From assembly GCF_947487805.1 (NCBI RefSeq), contig NZ_CANKXW010000001.1:619501-683500 (forward strand): 64,000 nucleotides of DNA, in the 5' to 3' direction. This DNA comes from an uncultured Tateyamaria sp. GTDB lineage: Bacteria; Pseudomonadota; Alphaproteobacteria; Rhodobacterales; Rhodobacteraceae. How positions within the stretch are numbered: the first letter of the stretch is position 1; every line of letters starts with the position of its first letter. Shown here piece by piece: positions 19,705-28,525 of the stretch. The notes under the pieces are model-generated. The model did no database searches, was not told where the DNA came from, and saw nothing but the letters and a program-made list of their open reading frames with translations. The position numbers and the translations under genes are program-made.

Positions 19705-20721
19705 ATGAAAAAATCCGTATTCTTTGGCGCGCTGACCGTCGCCGGCCTGGCGGCCGGTGTAGCGGCTGCTGGCACGCTTGATGACGTGAAAGCACGCGGC
19801 AAACTGAACTGCGGCGTGACAACCGGTCTGGTCGGCTTTGCCGCGCCCGACGCCAACGGTGAATGGAATGGCTTTGACGTTTCGGTCTGCCGCGCTGTTG
19901 CAGCGGCTGTACTGGGCGACGCATCGGCTGTTGAATTCGTCCCCACCACAGGCAAGACACGCTTTACCGCGCTGGCCTCGGGCGAAATCGACATGCTGGC
20001 CCGTAACACCACATGGACCTTCAGCCGCGACGTGGACCTCAAGTTCACCTTCGTTGGCGTGAACTACTATGACGGTCAGGGCTTCATGGTTCCCAAGGAA
20101 CTGGGCGTGTCCTCGGCCAAAGATCTGGACGGCGCGACCGTCTGCATCCAGACCGGCACAACAACAGAGCTGAACCTGGCGGACTTCTTCCGCTCGAACA
20201 ACATCAGCTATGAGCCTGTTCCGATCGAAACAAACGCCGAAGCGCAACAGCAGTACCTTGCTGGCGCATGCGACGTGTACACAACGGACGCCTCGGGTCT
20301 GGCCGCAACTCGCGCCACATTCGAAGCACCTGGCGATCACGTTCTGCTGCCCGAAATCATCTCCAAAGAGCCTCTGGGCCCGCTTGTTCGCCACGGCGAC
20401 AACGAATGGGGTGACGTGGTCCGCTGGACTCTGAACGCGCTGATCACAGCCGAAGAACTGGGTGTCACATCCGCGAACATCTCCGAGATGGCCGCAGGCA
20501 CCAACAACCCGGAGATCAACCGTCTGCTGGGCACCGAAGGTACGCTGGGCGAAATGCTGGGCGTTGACGCTGACTGGGCGATGAAAGCCATCTCCGCTGG
20601 CGGCAACTACGGTGAGATCTTCGAGAAGAACATCGGTGAATCCACTCCGATCGGTCTGGCCCGTGGCCTGAACGCTCAGTGGACCGATGGCGGCCTGATC
20701 TACTCGCCGCCCTTCCGCTAA
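19705..20721 (+). CDS. aapJ: General L-amino acid ABC transporter, periplasmic binding protein
   Basis: 338 residues from ATG 19705, preceded by GAAGAGGTAACA. The N-terminus MKKSVFFGALTVAGLAAGVAAAG is a Sec signal peptide. The mature protein is a family-3 solute-binding protein (GKLNCGVTTGLVGFAAPDANG, FTALASGEIDMLARNTTWT). Aap in Rhizobium takes up a broad range of L-amino acids. First gene of aapJQMP; a strong hairpin after its stop probably raises its mRNA above that of the permease genes. Confidence 0.95.
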   Translation: MKKSVFFGALTVAGLAAGVAAAGTLDDVKARGKLNCGVTTGLVGFAAPDANGEWNGFDVSVCRAVAAAVLGDASAVEFVPTTGKTRFTALASGEIDMLARNTTWTFSRDVDLKFTFVGVNYYDGQGFMVPKELGVSSAKDLDGATVCIQTGTTTELNLADFFRSNNISYEPVPIETNAEAQQQYLAGACDVYTTDASGLAATRATFEAPGDHVLLPEIISKEPLGPLVRHGDNEWGDVVRWTLNALITAEELGVTSANISEMAAGTNNPEINRLLGTEGTLGEMLGVDADWAMKAISAGGNYGEIFEKNIGESTPIGLARGLNAQWTDGGLIYSPPFR

Positions 20722-20731
20722 GATACCAAGC

Positions 20732-20763
20732 CGAGGGGCGCAGGGTCAAACCTGCGCCCCTCG
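20732..20763 (+). terminator. Intercistronic hairpin between aapJ and aapQ
   Basis: CGAGGGGCGCAGG (20732-20744) pairs perfectly with CCTGCGCCCCTCG (20751-20763) around a six-base loop. There is no T-run. Such 3' hairpins after binding-protein genes protect the upstream mRNA and reduce readthrough. Confidence 0.7.
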
Positions 20764-20889
20764 CGCATCTGGGGTGCTGATCGCTGAAAACAGCGGCGCC
20801 GATGCCCAAAGTGCAGCCAACAAACGAAAACCCGGCCACCGTGTGCACAACACGGAAAACAAACGACCGGAACCACGGGGACCATCTCC

Positions 20890-22104
20890 ATGACCACGAT
20901 GACCGACCCTCCACAGGAGTCGTTCCGCCTGTCGATGCTTTTGAACGACACGCGCTATCGCTCTTACACTTTTCAATTCATTGCCCTGATCGTCCTGATT
21001 TCGTCGATCGCCTTCTTGATGAGCAACCTGTTCAGCAACCTGGCGGCAGCGGGTCTGAATATTTCATATCAGTTTCTGGGCTCGCCTGCGGGCTATGACA
21101 TCAACCAGACACTCGTTGAATACACGAGCCAATCGACCAACGCCCGGGCGGCACTGGTTGGTATTCTGAACACCCTTCTGGTGGCATTCCTCGCTTGTGT
21201 CACGGCCACCGTGTTTGGCGTCATTGCCGGGGTTCTGCGGTTGTCGAACAACTGGCTCGTCAGCAAGCTGATGTCTTTCTACGTGGAAATCTTCCGGAAC
21301 ATCCCGGTCCTGATCTGGATCATCATCATCTTCACGATCATGATCGCCGTCCTGCCGGGGCCAAGGGCCTTCCGTGGCGACGATCCGGCAGCCAGCATGG
21401 TGTTGAACGCCGTCGCCTTTACCAACCGCGGCGTCTACATTCCTGCACCAGTCTGGGGTCCGGGGTCGCTTGTGGTTGTGGCCACCTTCATCCTGTCGGT
21501 CATCGGTGTCTTTGCCTACCGGCGCTATGCGACCAACCTGCTCTATGCCACGGGTCGCCTGCTGCCGATGGGTTGGCCAAGCCTCGCGATCCTGTTCGTT
21601 CCGACGCTGCTGGTCTACTTCATCATGGGCATGCCCATCGGGCTGGACTATCCCGCATTGAAGGGCTTCAACTTTTCCGGTGGGATCAAGGTTGGCGGGC
21701 CGCTGATTGCATTGTGGTTTGCCCTGTCGATCTATACCGGTGCCTTTATCGCGGAAAACGTGCGCGCTGGCATCCAGGCGATCTCCAAAGGTCAGTCCGA
21801 AGCAGCAGGTGCCCTTGGTCTGCGTCCGGGCCGGATCATGAACCTGGTCGTGCTGCCACAGGCGCTGCGGGTTATCATTCCACCGCTCATCTCGCAATAT
21901 CTCAACATTACCAAGAACTCGTCCCTGGCCATCGCCGTGGGCTATGCCGACGTGACGGCCACACTGGGCGGGATCACCCTGAACCAGACGGGCCGCGCCA
22001 TCGAATGTGTTCTGCTGCTGATGCTGTTCTATTTGACGATCTCGCTGTCCATTTCGGCCATCATGAACGTCTACAACAACTCCGTTAAGCTGAAGGAGCG
22101 CTGA
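20890..22104 (+). CDS. aapQ: General L-amino acid ABC transporter, permease AapQ
   Basis: 404 residues, larger than the usual 220-residue polar amino-acid permease because the Aap family has extra N-terminal and central membrane segments. The EAA loop region (GQSEAAGALGLRPGRIMNLVVLPQALRVIIPP in outline) near residues 300-330 contacts the ATPase. Partner permease AapM starts one base after its stop. Confidence 0.94.
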   Translation: MTTMTDPPQESFRLSMLLNDTRYRSYTFQFIALIVLISSIAFLMSNLFSNLAAAGLNISYQFLGSPAGYDINQTLVEYTSQSTNARAALVGILNTLLVAFLACVTATVFGVIAGVLRLSNNWLVSKLMSFYVEIFRNIPVLIWIIIIFTIMIAVLPGPRAFRGDDPAASMVLNAVAFTNRGVYIPAPVWGPGSLVVVATFILSVIGVFAYRRYATNLLYATGRLLPMGWPSLAILFVPTLLVYFIMGMPIGLDYPALKGFNFSGGIKVGGPLIALWFALSIYTGAFIAENVRAGIQAISKGQSEAAGALGLRPGRIMNLVVLPQALRVIIPPLISQYLNITKNSSLAIAVGYADVTATLGGITLNQTGRAIECVLLLMLFYLTISLSISAIMNVYNNSVKLKER

Positions 22105-22105
22105 G

Positions 22106-23395
22106 ATGTCGAATACACACGCTGCCTTTGTGCGCACCGAACAGGTGCCGCCATCGCCTCCGCCTGCCAACGCCGCGGGACCGGTCAAATGGGCCAAGGA
22201 CAATCTGTTCTCGACCCCGTTCTATTCGGTTCTCACCATCGTTGCGCTTTATGTGATCTACCTCATTCTCGGCAATACGCTGCCATGGATACTGAACGGG
22301 GTCTGGGGCACGTCCAGCCTCGCGGAATGTCGCGAAGTGCTCGACGGCGTATCGGCGGGCTGTTTTTCGGTCCTAACCGAGCGTTGGAACCAGCTGCTGT
22401 TCGGGTTCAAATACCCAGCGGACCAGTACTGGCGTCCCGCGCTGACGTTCCTGCTGTTCTTTGCAGCGGCCGCACCGGTCCTATTCTACAAGCTGCCGCG
22501 CAAACTGCTGTTGTTCACGGCGATCTTCCCTTTTCTTGCCTACTACCTGATCTGGGGCGGCACCATCCTGACGCCGATCCTTGCGCTGGTCGGGACCGTC
22601 GTGGGCTACCTCGTGTACCAGCGACTGGTGTCGGGCAGCTTTGCGGCCGGTTTCTTTGGCGGGATCGCCGCGGCCTTTGTCGTGTGGATCATTGGGGGCA
22701 TGCTGGTCCCCGACAACGCAAACGAAGGTGCAATGTTGCAAGCCGTGCCAAGTCGGGATCTTGGGGGCTTTATGCTCAACATGATGCTGGGGGTGGCCTG
22801 TGTGTCGCTGTCGGTGCCGCTGGGCATCGCGCTGGCGCTGGGCCGTCAGTCGGACATGCCGTTGATCAAGTGGATTTGCGTGATCTTCATCGAATTCATC
22901 CGCGGCGTGCCGCTGATCACGCTGCTGTTCGTGGCGTCGGTGATGCTGGCTTACTTCTTCCCGCCCGGCACGACGACTGACCTTTTCCTGCGGGTGGTGA
23001 TCATGATCACGATGTTCTCGGCGGCCTATATCGCCGAGGTGATCCGGGGTGGCCTCGCCGCCCTGCCACGTGGCCAATACGAAGCCGCAGACAGCCTCGG
23101 CCTTGATTACCCGCAAGCGATGCGTTTGATCATCCTGCCCCAAGCGCTCAAGATCTCCATTCCCGGGATCGTGAACGTGGCGGTAGGGCTGTTCAAGGAC
23201 ACAACGCTGGTGTCGGTCATCTCGATGTTTGACCTGCTGGGCATGATCCGGGGTCCCATCCTCGCCTCGACCGAATGGAACGGGGTGTACTGGGAGCTTC
23301 TGGGCTTTGCCGCACTTCTCTTCTTTGTCGTCTGCTACGGCATCTCTCAATACTCGCAGTGGCTGGAACGCCAGCTCGCGACTGATCACCGCTGA
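22106..23395 (+). CDS. aapM: General L-amino acid ABC transporter, permease AapM
   Basis: 429 residues, about eight or more transmembrane segments. The C-terminal 220 residues are the His/Glu/Gln/Arg-type permease domain with the EAA motif GQYEAADSLGLDYPQAMRL. AAGGAG overlaps the end of aapQ. The N-terminal cytoplasmic stretch is proline-rich (VPPSPPPAN). Confidence 0.94.
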   Translation: MSNTHAAFVRTEQVPPSPPPANAAGPVKWAKDNLFSTPFYSVLTIVALYVIYLILGNTLPWILNGVWGTSSLAECREVLDGVSAGCFSVLTERWNQLLFGFKYPADQYWRPALTFLLFFAAAAPVLFYKLPRKLLLFTAIFPFLAYYLIWGGTILTPILALVGTVVGYLVYQRLVSGSFAAGFFGGIAAAFVVWIIGGMLVPDNANEGAMLQAVPSRDLGGFMLNMMLGVACVSLSVPLGIALALGRQSDMPLIKWICVIFIEFIRGVPLITLLFVASVMLAYFFPPGTTTDLFLRVVIMITMFSAAYIAEVIRGGLAALPRGQYEAADSLGLDYPQAMRLIILPQALKISIPGIVNVAVGLFKDTTLVSVISMFDLLGMIRGPILASTEWNGVYWELLGFAALLFFVVCYGISQYSQWLERQLATDHR

Positions 23396-23410
23396 TAAGG
23401 AGTGGCTGAC

Positions 23411-24178
23411 ATGAACACGCAAGTTGAACAAAACATCTCGACAGAAGTCGCGATTTCCATCGACAAGATGAACAAGTGGTACGGGTCCTTTCACGTGCTG
23501 CGCGACATCGACCTGACCGTTTATCAGGGCGAGCGTATCGTGATCGCGGGCCCCTCCGGGTCCGGAAAATCCACGCTGATCCGCTGCATCAATGCTCTGG
23601 AAGAGCATCAGCAGGGGTCGATCACCGTGGACGGCACGCTGCTGTCCTCGGACGTCAAGAACATCGACAAGATCCGGTCAGAGGTCGGAATGTGCTTCCA
23701 GCACTTCAACCTGTTCCCGCACCTGTCGATCCTTGAGAACTGCACACTGGCCCCGATCTGGGTGCGCAAGACGCCCAAGAAGGAAGCTGAAGAGATCGCG
23801 ATGCATTTCCTTGAGAAAGTGAAAATCCCGGATCAGGCCGACAAGTATCCCGGTCAGTTGTCCGGTGGTCAGCAGCAGCGTGTGGCGATTGCCCGTTCGC
23901 TTTGCATGCGCCCACGGATCATGCTTTTTGACGAACCGACCTCGGCTCTGGACCCCGAAATGATCAAGGAAGTGCTCGACACAATGGTCGAGCTGGCCGA
24001 AGAGGGCATGACCATGCTCTGCGTAACGCACGAGATGGGCTTTGCCCGTCAGGTGGCCAACCGCGTGATCTTTATGGATGAAGGCCAGATCGTCGAACAG
24101 AACGAGCCGGAAGAGTTCTTCAACAACCCGCAAAGCCCGCGGACCCAGTTGTTCCTGAGTCAGATCCTCGGTCACTGA
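23411..24178 (+). CDS. aapP: General L-amino acid ABC transporter, ATP-binding protein
   Basis: 255 residues from ATG 23411, with AAGGAG eight bases upstream; a GTG at 23402 is possible but sits on the Shine-Dalgarno. Walker [13 protein letters not shown] signature LSGGQQQR and Walker [16 protein letters not shown] are intact, followed by the H-loop VTHEM. It energises AapQM. Confidence 0.95.
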   Translation: MNTQVEQNISTEVAISIDKMNKWYGSFHVLRDIDLTVYQGERIVIAGPSGSGKSTLIRCINALEEHQQGSITVDGTLLSSDVKNIDKIRSEVGMCFQHFNLFPHLSILENCTLAPIWVRKTPKKEAEEIAMHFLEKVKIPDQADKYPGQLSGGQQQRVAIARSLCMRPRIMLFDEPTSALDPEMIKEVLDTMVELAEEGMTMLCVTHEMGFARQVANRVIFMDEGQIVEQNEPEEFFNNPQSPRTQLFLSQILGH

Positions 24179-24183
24179 CCAAA

Positions 24184-24204
24184 GGTGCGCAGTCAATGCG
24201 CACC
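24184..24204. repeat. Short palindromic repeat, copy 2
   Basis: GGTGCGCA-GTCAA-TGCGCACC followed by CTACATCACC, closely related in architecture and flank to the element at 13322-13342. It lies between the convergent ends of aapP and sixA and could also serve as a two-way transcription stop. Confidence 0.55.
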
Positions 24205-24696
24205 CTACATCACCTCGCGTGGTATCGCGAAATCCATCGGCTGGCCCTCGTGCCAGCCGATGTCGTTCCAGGCACCGGTATCAAAGCGGATGATGCAGGT
24301 GGCGCAGGTCGGGTAATCCGCAAATCGTGCGTGCGGCGGCGGCGTTTCGACCAGCCGGTGCGCAAATTCGGCGATCCCCGGATTATGCCCGATCATCAGC
24401 ACGGTAGCGCCCGTCTGACCCCGTAGGACATCCATCATGACGTCAGGCCCCGCATGGTACAGGCGTTGTGTGAACTGCACCGGGCATTTCAAGCCAATCT
24501 GATGAAATGTCTCTGCCGTTCGTTTGGCAGCGGAAACCGTCGCCGCATCCGGGATGATGCCCTTGGACCGGAGCCATTGCGCCATCGCCTGTGCGGACCT
24601 GCGTCCACGGTCATTCAGGGGGCGGTCGCGGTCCGGCAGTATTGGGTCATCCCAACTGGACTTTGCGTGGCGCATCAGAACGAGAGTGCGTGTCAT
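24205..24696 (-). CDS. sixA: SixA-type histidine phosphatase
   Basis: 163 residues. The catalytic motif LMRHAKSSWDDP places the phospho-accepting histidine at residue 10; the second histidine is in MIGHNPGIAEF. SixA-type enzymes dephosphorylate phosphohistidine in signalling or phosphotransfer proteins; the specific target is unknown. The start overlaps the ferredoxin-like gene stop by four bases. Confidence 0.87.
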   Translation of the reverse strand: MTRTLVLMRHAKSSWDDPILPDRDRPLNDRGRRSAQAMAQWLRSKGIIPDAATVSAAKRTAETFHQIGLKCPVQFTQRLYHAGPDVMMDVLRGQTGATVLMIGHNPGIAEFAHRLVETPPPHARFADYPTCATCIIRFDTGAWNDIGWHEGQPMDFAIPREVM

Positions 24697-25307
24697 TTGT
24701 GGAAGGCTGCCATGTGGAAGGCGGACTGCGCTGCGGGACGGTCAAAGGCCTGGCTGACGGGGCATGCGCGCCGGACAAGGCATCCCGCGCCCATGCAATC
24801 AACGCCCGCAGCGGTGTCAAGGAATGCCTTGCATGCGGGGACATCGTAGGCCGCGGTTTCGCTGAGTGCGGCGACCGGGCAGGCGGTGATGCAAGGACGG
24901 TCCCCGCAGTCGCTGCAAGGGGATCGCAGATCCGGGCCCGCAGCAAAGGGTGTTGCAAATTCCAGCGCGCCGCGGATGGAAATCATCAACCCTGCGGTAT
25001 CGTGGATCATCATGCCGGTCGGGCTTTGCCAGAACCGACCCGTCGCCAGCGCCCACGCAATGAACGGTGCATAGGGTGGGCCGTCTGAGGGAAAGACCGC
25101 CCGCGCACCGGCATCGGCGGCAAGCGCACCCAAGACGCGTTTGGACCATCTGTCGACCGGGTCAGGCGCGCCGTCGGAGGCTTCTGGACTATCACAGAAC
25201 ACATCCCACCACTGCGCGTCCGTGCCTATCAACACCCGCGCGCCGTCATGGCCCATCATGAACAATCCATGGGCGCGCACCGCCGCGTCAATCGCGTCAA
25301 GCTTCAT
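24693..25307 (-). CDS. 4Fe-4S ferredoxin-like protein
   Basis: 204 residues. The C-terminal half carries a cysteine pattern CSDCGDRPCITACPVAAL followed by CKAFLDTAAGVDCMGAGCLVRRACP, consistent with one or two iron-sulphur clusters. The N-terminal half is an unassigned domain. Known relatives are annotated only as ferredoxins. It overlaps its neighbours on both sides by four bases, so it is translated with the fatty acid hydroxylase and sixA. Confidence 0.75.
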   Translation of the reverse strand: MKLDAIDAAVRAHGLFMMGHDGARVLIGTDAQWWDVFCDSPEASDGAPDPVDRWSKRVLGALAADAGARAVFPSDGPPYAPFIAWALATGRFWQSPTGMMIHDTAGLMISIRGALEFATPFAAGPDLRSPCSDCGDRPCITACPVAALSETAAYDVPACKAFLDTAAGVDCMGAGCLVRRACPVSQAFDRPAAQSAFHMAAFHK

Positions 25308-26098
25308 TTGCGGGCGAAAGGCAGGGCAAGTGACCAGCCAAGCCGTGCAGGCCGGTCATCCTGCCACTCAAGCCCGACCTGCATCTCGTCATGCCCGGCC
25401 TCCGGCTGGGCGATATAGGTGCCGAACATCCGGTCCCAGATCGACAGGGCAAAGCCGTAATTGCTGTCATGTTCGTGCCGATGCACCGAATGGTGCACGC
25501 GGTGCATGTCGGGCGTCACCAGAACTCGCCGTACAATGGCATCGAGCCACAGGGGCAGGCGGATGTTGGCGTGGTTGAACATGGCCGTGCCGTTCAGGAT
25601 GATTTCGAACAGGATGACCGCGATGGCAGCGGGGCCAAGCAGGTACACTGCTCCGATCTTAATCAGCATGGACAGGCCAATCTCGACCGGATGAAAGCGG
25701 ATCGCCGTGGTAACGTCCATATCGACATCCGCGTGGTGGACTCGGTGAAGACGCCACAACAGAGGCACCTTGTGGGTGATCAGGTGCTGTGCCCAGATGA
25801 TGAAATCGAGGATCAGGATAGCGGCCACTATTTCGATCCAGGACGGGAGCGTCAGCGCGTTGAGCAACCCCCAGCCCTGCGCCTGCGCATCAATCGCGGC
25901 CCCCACGGCCAGCACGGGCAATACAAAAGCCATCGCGCGGATGAAGATCGTGTTGGCAACGGTGATGCCCCAATTGGTCAGCCAGCGTCTGGCACGGCTT
26001 TGACTGCGGCTACGGCGGGGCAACAGCGTTTCGGCCAGCGCAAAGAGCGCGAAAAGGCCCAGAAAGACGCTAAAGCGAATGAGAGTTTCGTTTTCCAT
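25304..26098 (-). CDS. Sterol desaturase / fatty acid hydroxylase family membrane protein
   Basis: 264 residues with four or more transmembrane helices and the di-iron histidine boxes HLITH, HRVHH (LHRVHHADVD) and MHRVHHSVHRHEHDSNYG. The family inserts hydroxyl or double bonds into lipids using oxygen. The substrate is unknown. Located 57 bases downstream of argB on the same strand. Confidence 0.88.
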   Translation of the reverse strand: MENETLIRFSVFLGLFALFALAETLLPRRSRSQSRARRWLTNWGITVANTIFIRAMAFVLPVLAVGAAIDAQAQGWGLLNALTLPSWIEIVAAILILDFIIWAQHLITHKVPLLWRLHRVHHADVDMDVTTAIRFHPVEIGLSMLIKIGAVYLLGPAAIAVILFEIILNGTAMFNHANIRLPLWLDAIVRRVLVTPDMHRVHHSVHRHEHDSNYGFALSIWDRMFGTYIAQPEAGHDEMQVGLEWQDDRPARLGWSLALPFARK

Positions 26099-26155
26099 GA
26101 TCCAAACCTACCGCCCGCTGCGCCCGGTGCAATGCGGTGGATAGACACGTTTGCG

Positions 26156-27019
26156 TCACCGTGGGCGGATGATGGACCCGGCACCGTGATCGGTGAAAAG
26201 TTCAAGCAGGCAGGCATTGGGCGCACGCCCGTCCAGAATGACGACCGCGCGCACGCCACTGGCAATGGCGTCCAGCGCGGTCTCGGTCTTGGGGATCATG
26301 CCACCGGCAATCGTGCCGTCGCGCGTCATGTCGCGAATCTGGTCGGCGGTGATTTCGGTCACAACCTCGCCATCCTCGTTCTTGACGCCCGAGACATCCG
26401 TGAGCAAGAGCAAGCGGTCCGCCTTGAGCGCACCGGCAATTGCGCCCGCGGCCGTGTCGCCGTTGATGTTGAATGTCTCGCCATTGAGCCCAGCACCCAG
26501 AGGGGCGATGACGGGGATCATGGCGGTGTTGAACAGGGTGTGCAGGATCTTGGGATCCAGTTGCGACGGCGTGCCGACCAGCCCGAGGGCAGGATCCGTC
26601 TGGTCACAAATCATCAAGTTGGCATCCTTGCCAGACAAGCCCACGGCCCGGCCCCCTGCACGATTGATGGCTTGTACGATGCGTTTGTTCACGACGCCGG
26701 ACAGGACCATTTCCACGACGTTCATGGTCGCGGTGTCGGTGACGCGCTTGCCGTTCACAAAGTCGGACTGAATGTTTAGCCGATCCAGCATATCGTTAAT
26801 CATCGGACCGCCGCCATGCACGACGACCGGGTTCACCCCGACTTGGCGCATCAGGACCACATCATTTGCAAAACTGGCCATCGCCTCGTCCGAGCCCATG
26901 GCATGGCCGCCCAGCTTGATGACGACGGTGGCCCCTGCATAGCGCTGCATGTAGGGCAGAGCCTGCGACAGGGTGCGGGCGGTGGCGATCCAATCGCGGT
27001 TCATGTCTCTGGTCTGCAT
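26156..27019 (-). CDS. argB: Acetylglutamate kinase
   Basis: 287 residues from ATG 27019 ([16 protein letters not shown]), the form typical for this group; ATG 27004 is an alternative. The longer open frame runs through the intergenic repeats and is not coding. Second enzyme of arginine biosynthesis, phosphorylating N-acetyl-L-glutamate. Motifs: [11 protein letters not shown] near residue 30, [15 protein letters not shown]-like FVNGKRVTD, and [19 protein letters not shown]. Confidence 0.95.
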   Translation of the reverse strand: MQTRDMNRDWIATARTLSQALPYMQRYAGATVVIKLGGHAMGSDEAMASFANDVVLMRQVGVNPVVVHGGGPMINDMLDRLNIQSDFVNGKRVTDTATMNVVEMVLSGVVNKRIVQAINRAGGRAVGLSGKDANLMICDQTDPALGLVGTPSQLDPKILHTLFNTAMIPVIAPLGAGLNGETFNINGDTAAGAIAGALKADRLLLLTDVSGVKNEDGEVVTEITADQIRDMTRDGTIAGGMIPKTETALDAIASGVRAVVILDGRAPNACLLELFTDHGAGSIIRPR

Positions 27020-27060
27020 CTTTCTGAGGGGCCTCGAAGGGTTTCGCCGCTTATCCAGAA

Positions 27061-27121
27061 TTGCGCGCTGTCGCGCAAGCCATGTCCTGCCCCCACCCTG
27101 GCCCTCCCCCATGGGGAGGGG
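27061..27121. repeat. Palindromic intergenic element upstream of argB
   Basis: Two inverted repeats lie side by side: TTGCGCG-CTGT-CGCGCAA (27061-27078, perfect) and CCCTCCCC(C)ATGGGGAGGG (27102-27120, one bulge), separated by a C-rich stretch. CCCTCCCCATGGGGAGGG-type sequences recur in alphaproteobacterial intergenic regions, so this is probably a dispersed repeat. Confidence 0.5.
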
Positions 27122-27143
27122 ACGTACCTGCGCGGTTGTCCTG

Positions 27144-27797
27144 CTATTCCAGCGTGGCGATCGTGGCGCGCAGGGTTTCGATGCCGTCACCCTTTTCGCT
27201 TGATGTCAGGATCAATTCGGGGAATGCGGCGGGGTGTTTCGACAGGGCGTTGCGGGTTTGCGCCAAGACGGTGTCGCGGTCGCGGGCTTTGACCTTGTCG
27301 GTTTTGGTCAACACGCATTGGAAAGTGACGGCAGCGCTGTCGAGCAGGCTGAGGATTTCCTCGTCGACCTTTTTGACGCCGTGGCGCGCGTCGATCAGCA
27401 CAAACGCGCGGCGCAAGGTTTGACGGCCCGACAGGTATTGTTTCAGAAGTTTTTGCCATTTGGCGACAACGGGCAGCGGTGCATTGGCATAGCCATAGCC
27501 GGGCAGGTCAACAAGGTAGTGGCTCTCACCGGCGGTGAAATAGTTTATCTCTTGCGTCCGACCCGGCGTGTTGGAGGCGCGGGCCAGTCCCTTGCGGCCA
27601 GTAAGGGCGTTGATCAGGGACGACTTGCCCACATTGGAGCGCCCCGCAAAGCACACTTCCATCCGGTCGGCAGGTGGCAGGCCGGACATGGCCACGACGC
27701 CTTTGACGAACTCGGTTTCACCCGCAAAGAGCAGCCTGCCGCGTTCGACGGTTTGCGGGTCGGGCGTTTCGGCGATGGGAAAGGGTAGAACCGTCAT
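27144..27797 (-). CDS. engB: Ribosome biogenesis GTP-binding protein EngB/YsxC
   Basis: 217 residues. GTPase motifs: G1 [10 protein letters not shown]3 DLPGYGYA, G4 TKTDK. YsxC/EngB assists late 50S subunit assembly. The start overlaps the MOSC gene stop by four bases, matching the conserved yidC-MOSC-engB-argB order of related alphaproteobacteria. Confidence 0.95.
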   Translation of the reverse strand: MTVLPFPIAETPDPQTVERGRLLFAGETEFVKGVVAMSGLPPADRMEVCFAGRSNVGKSSLINALTGRKGLARASNTPGRTQEINYFTAGESHYLVDLPGYGYANAPLPVVAKWQKLLKQYLSGRQTLRRAFVLIDARHGVKKVDEEILSLLDSAAVTFQCVLTKTDKVKARDRDTVLAQTRNALSKHPAAFPELILTSSEKGDGIETLRATIATLE

Positions 27798-28525
27798 GAG
27801 AGTGTGTCGCCGATTGTGACCACGCCTGCGGTTTTGACTTTGAAATACACGCCGAAGTTACGCGTGCTCCAGCCGTCTTCGAGCAGACGCAGCATGTTGA
27901 TGTCCCGCGCGCCGGTGCGCGGGTTGGCGTCCGGTGCGCGGCAGCGTTCAATCGGTTCCACCGGGCTGAGCGTTGCCGTGCCGAGGGTCAGGTCGCGTTC
28001 CAGCAGGTCGATTTCCTCGAATGGGGCAAGTCCGTCCAGCCACAGGTTGATGCGGAAGCGGCGCATGTCGATGTCAAACGCCGCCCGGCCGCTGAGGGCG
28101 CGCAGGGAGGCCAGATTGCCCACAGACACGGAGGCGTAGGGAACATCCGTCATGCCTTGTTCCGGCGCCTTTACCAGGCGCGCGGGACCGGGGCGTTCCT
28201 GGGGCCACAGATCATCGATCCAAGCACCCAAGGCATCGGGCGCGCTGTCTGGCCGAAACTCAAGCGGATCACGGTCGGGATGCGTCAAGACAATTCCGTC
28301 GCCGATGCTGACCGCCCCGATCGAGGCAAGTCGCGGCCCGGACGCCACTTGGAGGAAGTTGCGGCGGGGCTGCCATGCGTCGATGTCGTCCGCAGCCGCA
28401 TTCAGCAGTGCCCAGACGCGATCCCCGACGACGGCCTCAGCCGGGTCCAGCCGAACCTGTTCCAACGCTTCGCTGCCCAGACCCTTGAGCGGGTGCCGCC
28501 AGATATGGGCGAGAGTTGCGGTCAC
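27794..28525 (-). CDS. MOSC-domain protein
   Basis: 243 residues. N-terminal beta-barrel stretch ([20 protein letters not shown]) followed by a MOSC sulphur-carrier-type domain ending in [17 protein letters not shown] proteins handle sulphur or molybdenum cofactor chemistry; the exact role is unknown. Overlaps yidC and engB by four bases on each side. Confidence 0.88.
   Translation of the reverse strand: MTATLAHIWRHPLKGLGSEALEQVRLDPAEAVVGDRVWALLNAAADDIDAWQPRRNFLQVASGPRLASIGAVSIGDGIVLTHPDRDPLEFRPDSAPDALGAWIDDLWPQERPGPARLVKAPEQGMTDVPYASVSVGNLASLRALSGRAAFDIDMRRFRINLWLDGLAPFEEIDLLERDLTLGTATLSPVEPIERCRAPDANPRTGARDINMLRLLEDGWSTRNFGVYFKVKTAGVVTIGDTLS

Noticed and set aside
21064-22203. 379-codon minus-strand frame in aapQ
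   Set aside because: Antisense shadow with biased composition; the plus-strand gene is certain.
25391-26779. 462-codon plus-strand frame across the hydroxylase and argB
   Set aside because: Spans the convincing minus-strand genes and has no domain of its own.
27022-27190. N-terminal extension of ArgB
   Set aside because: It is encoded by the palindromic intergenic element and is absent from family N-termini.
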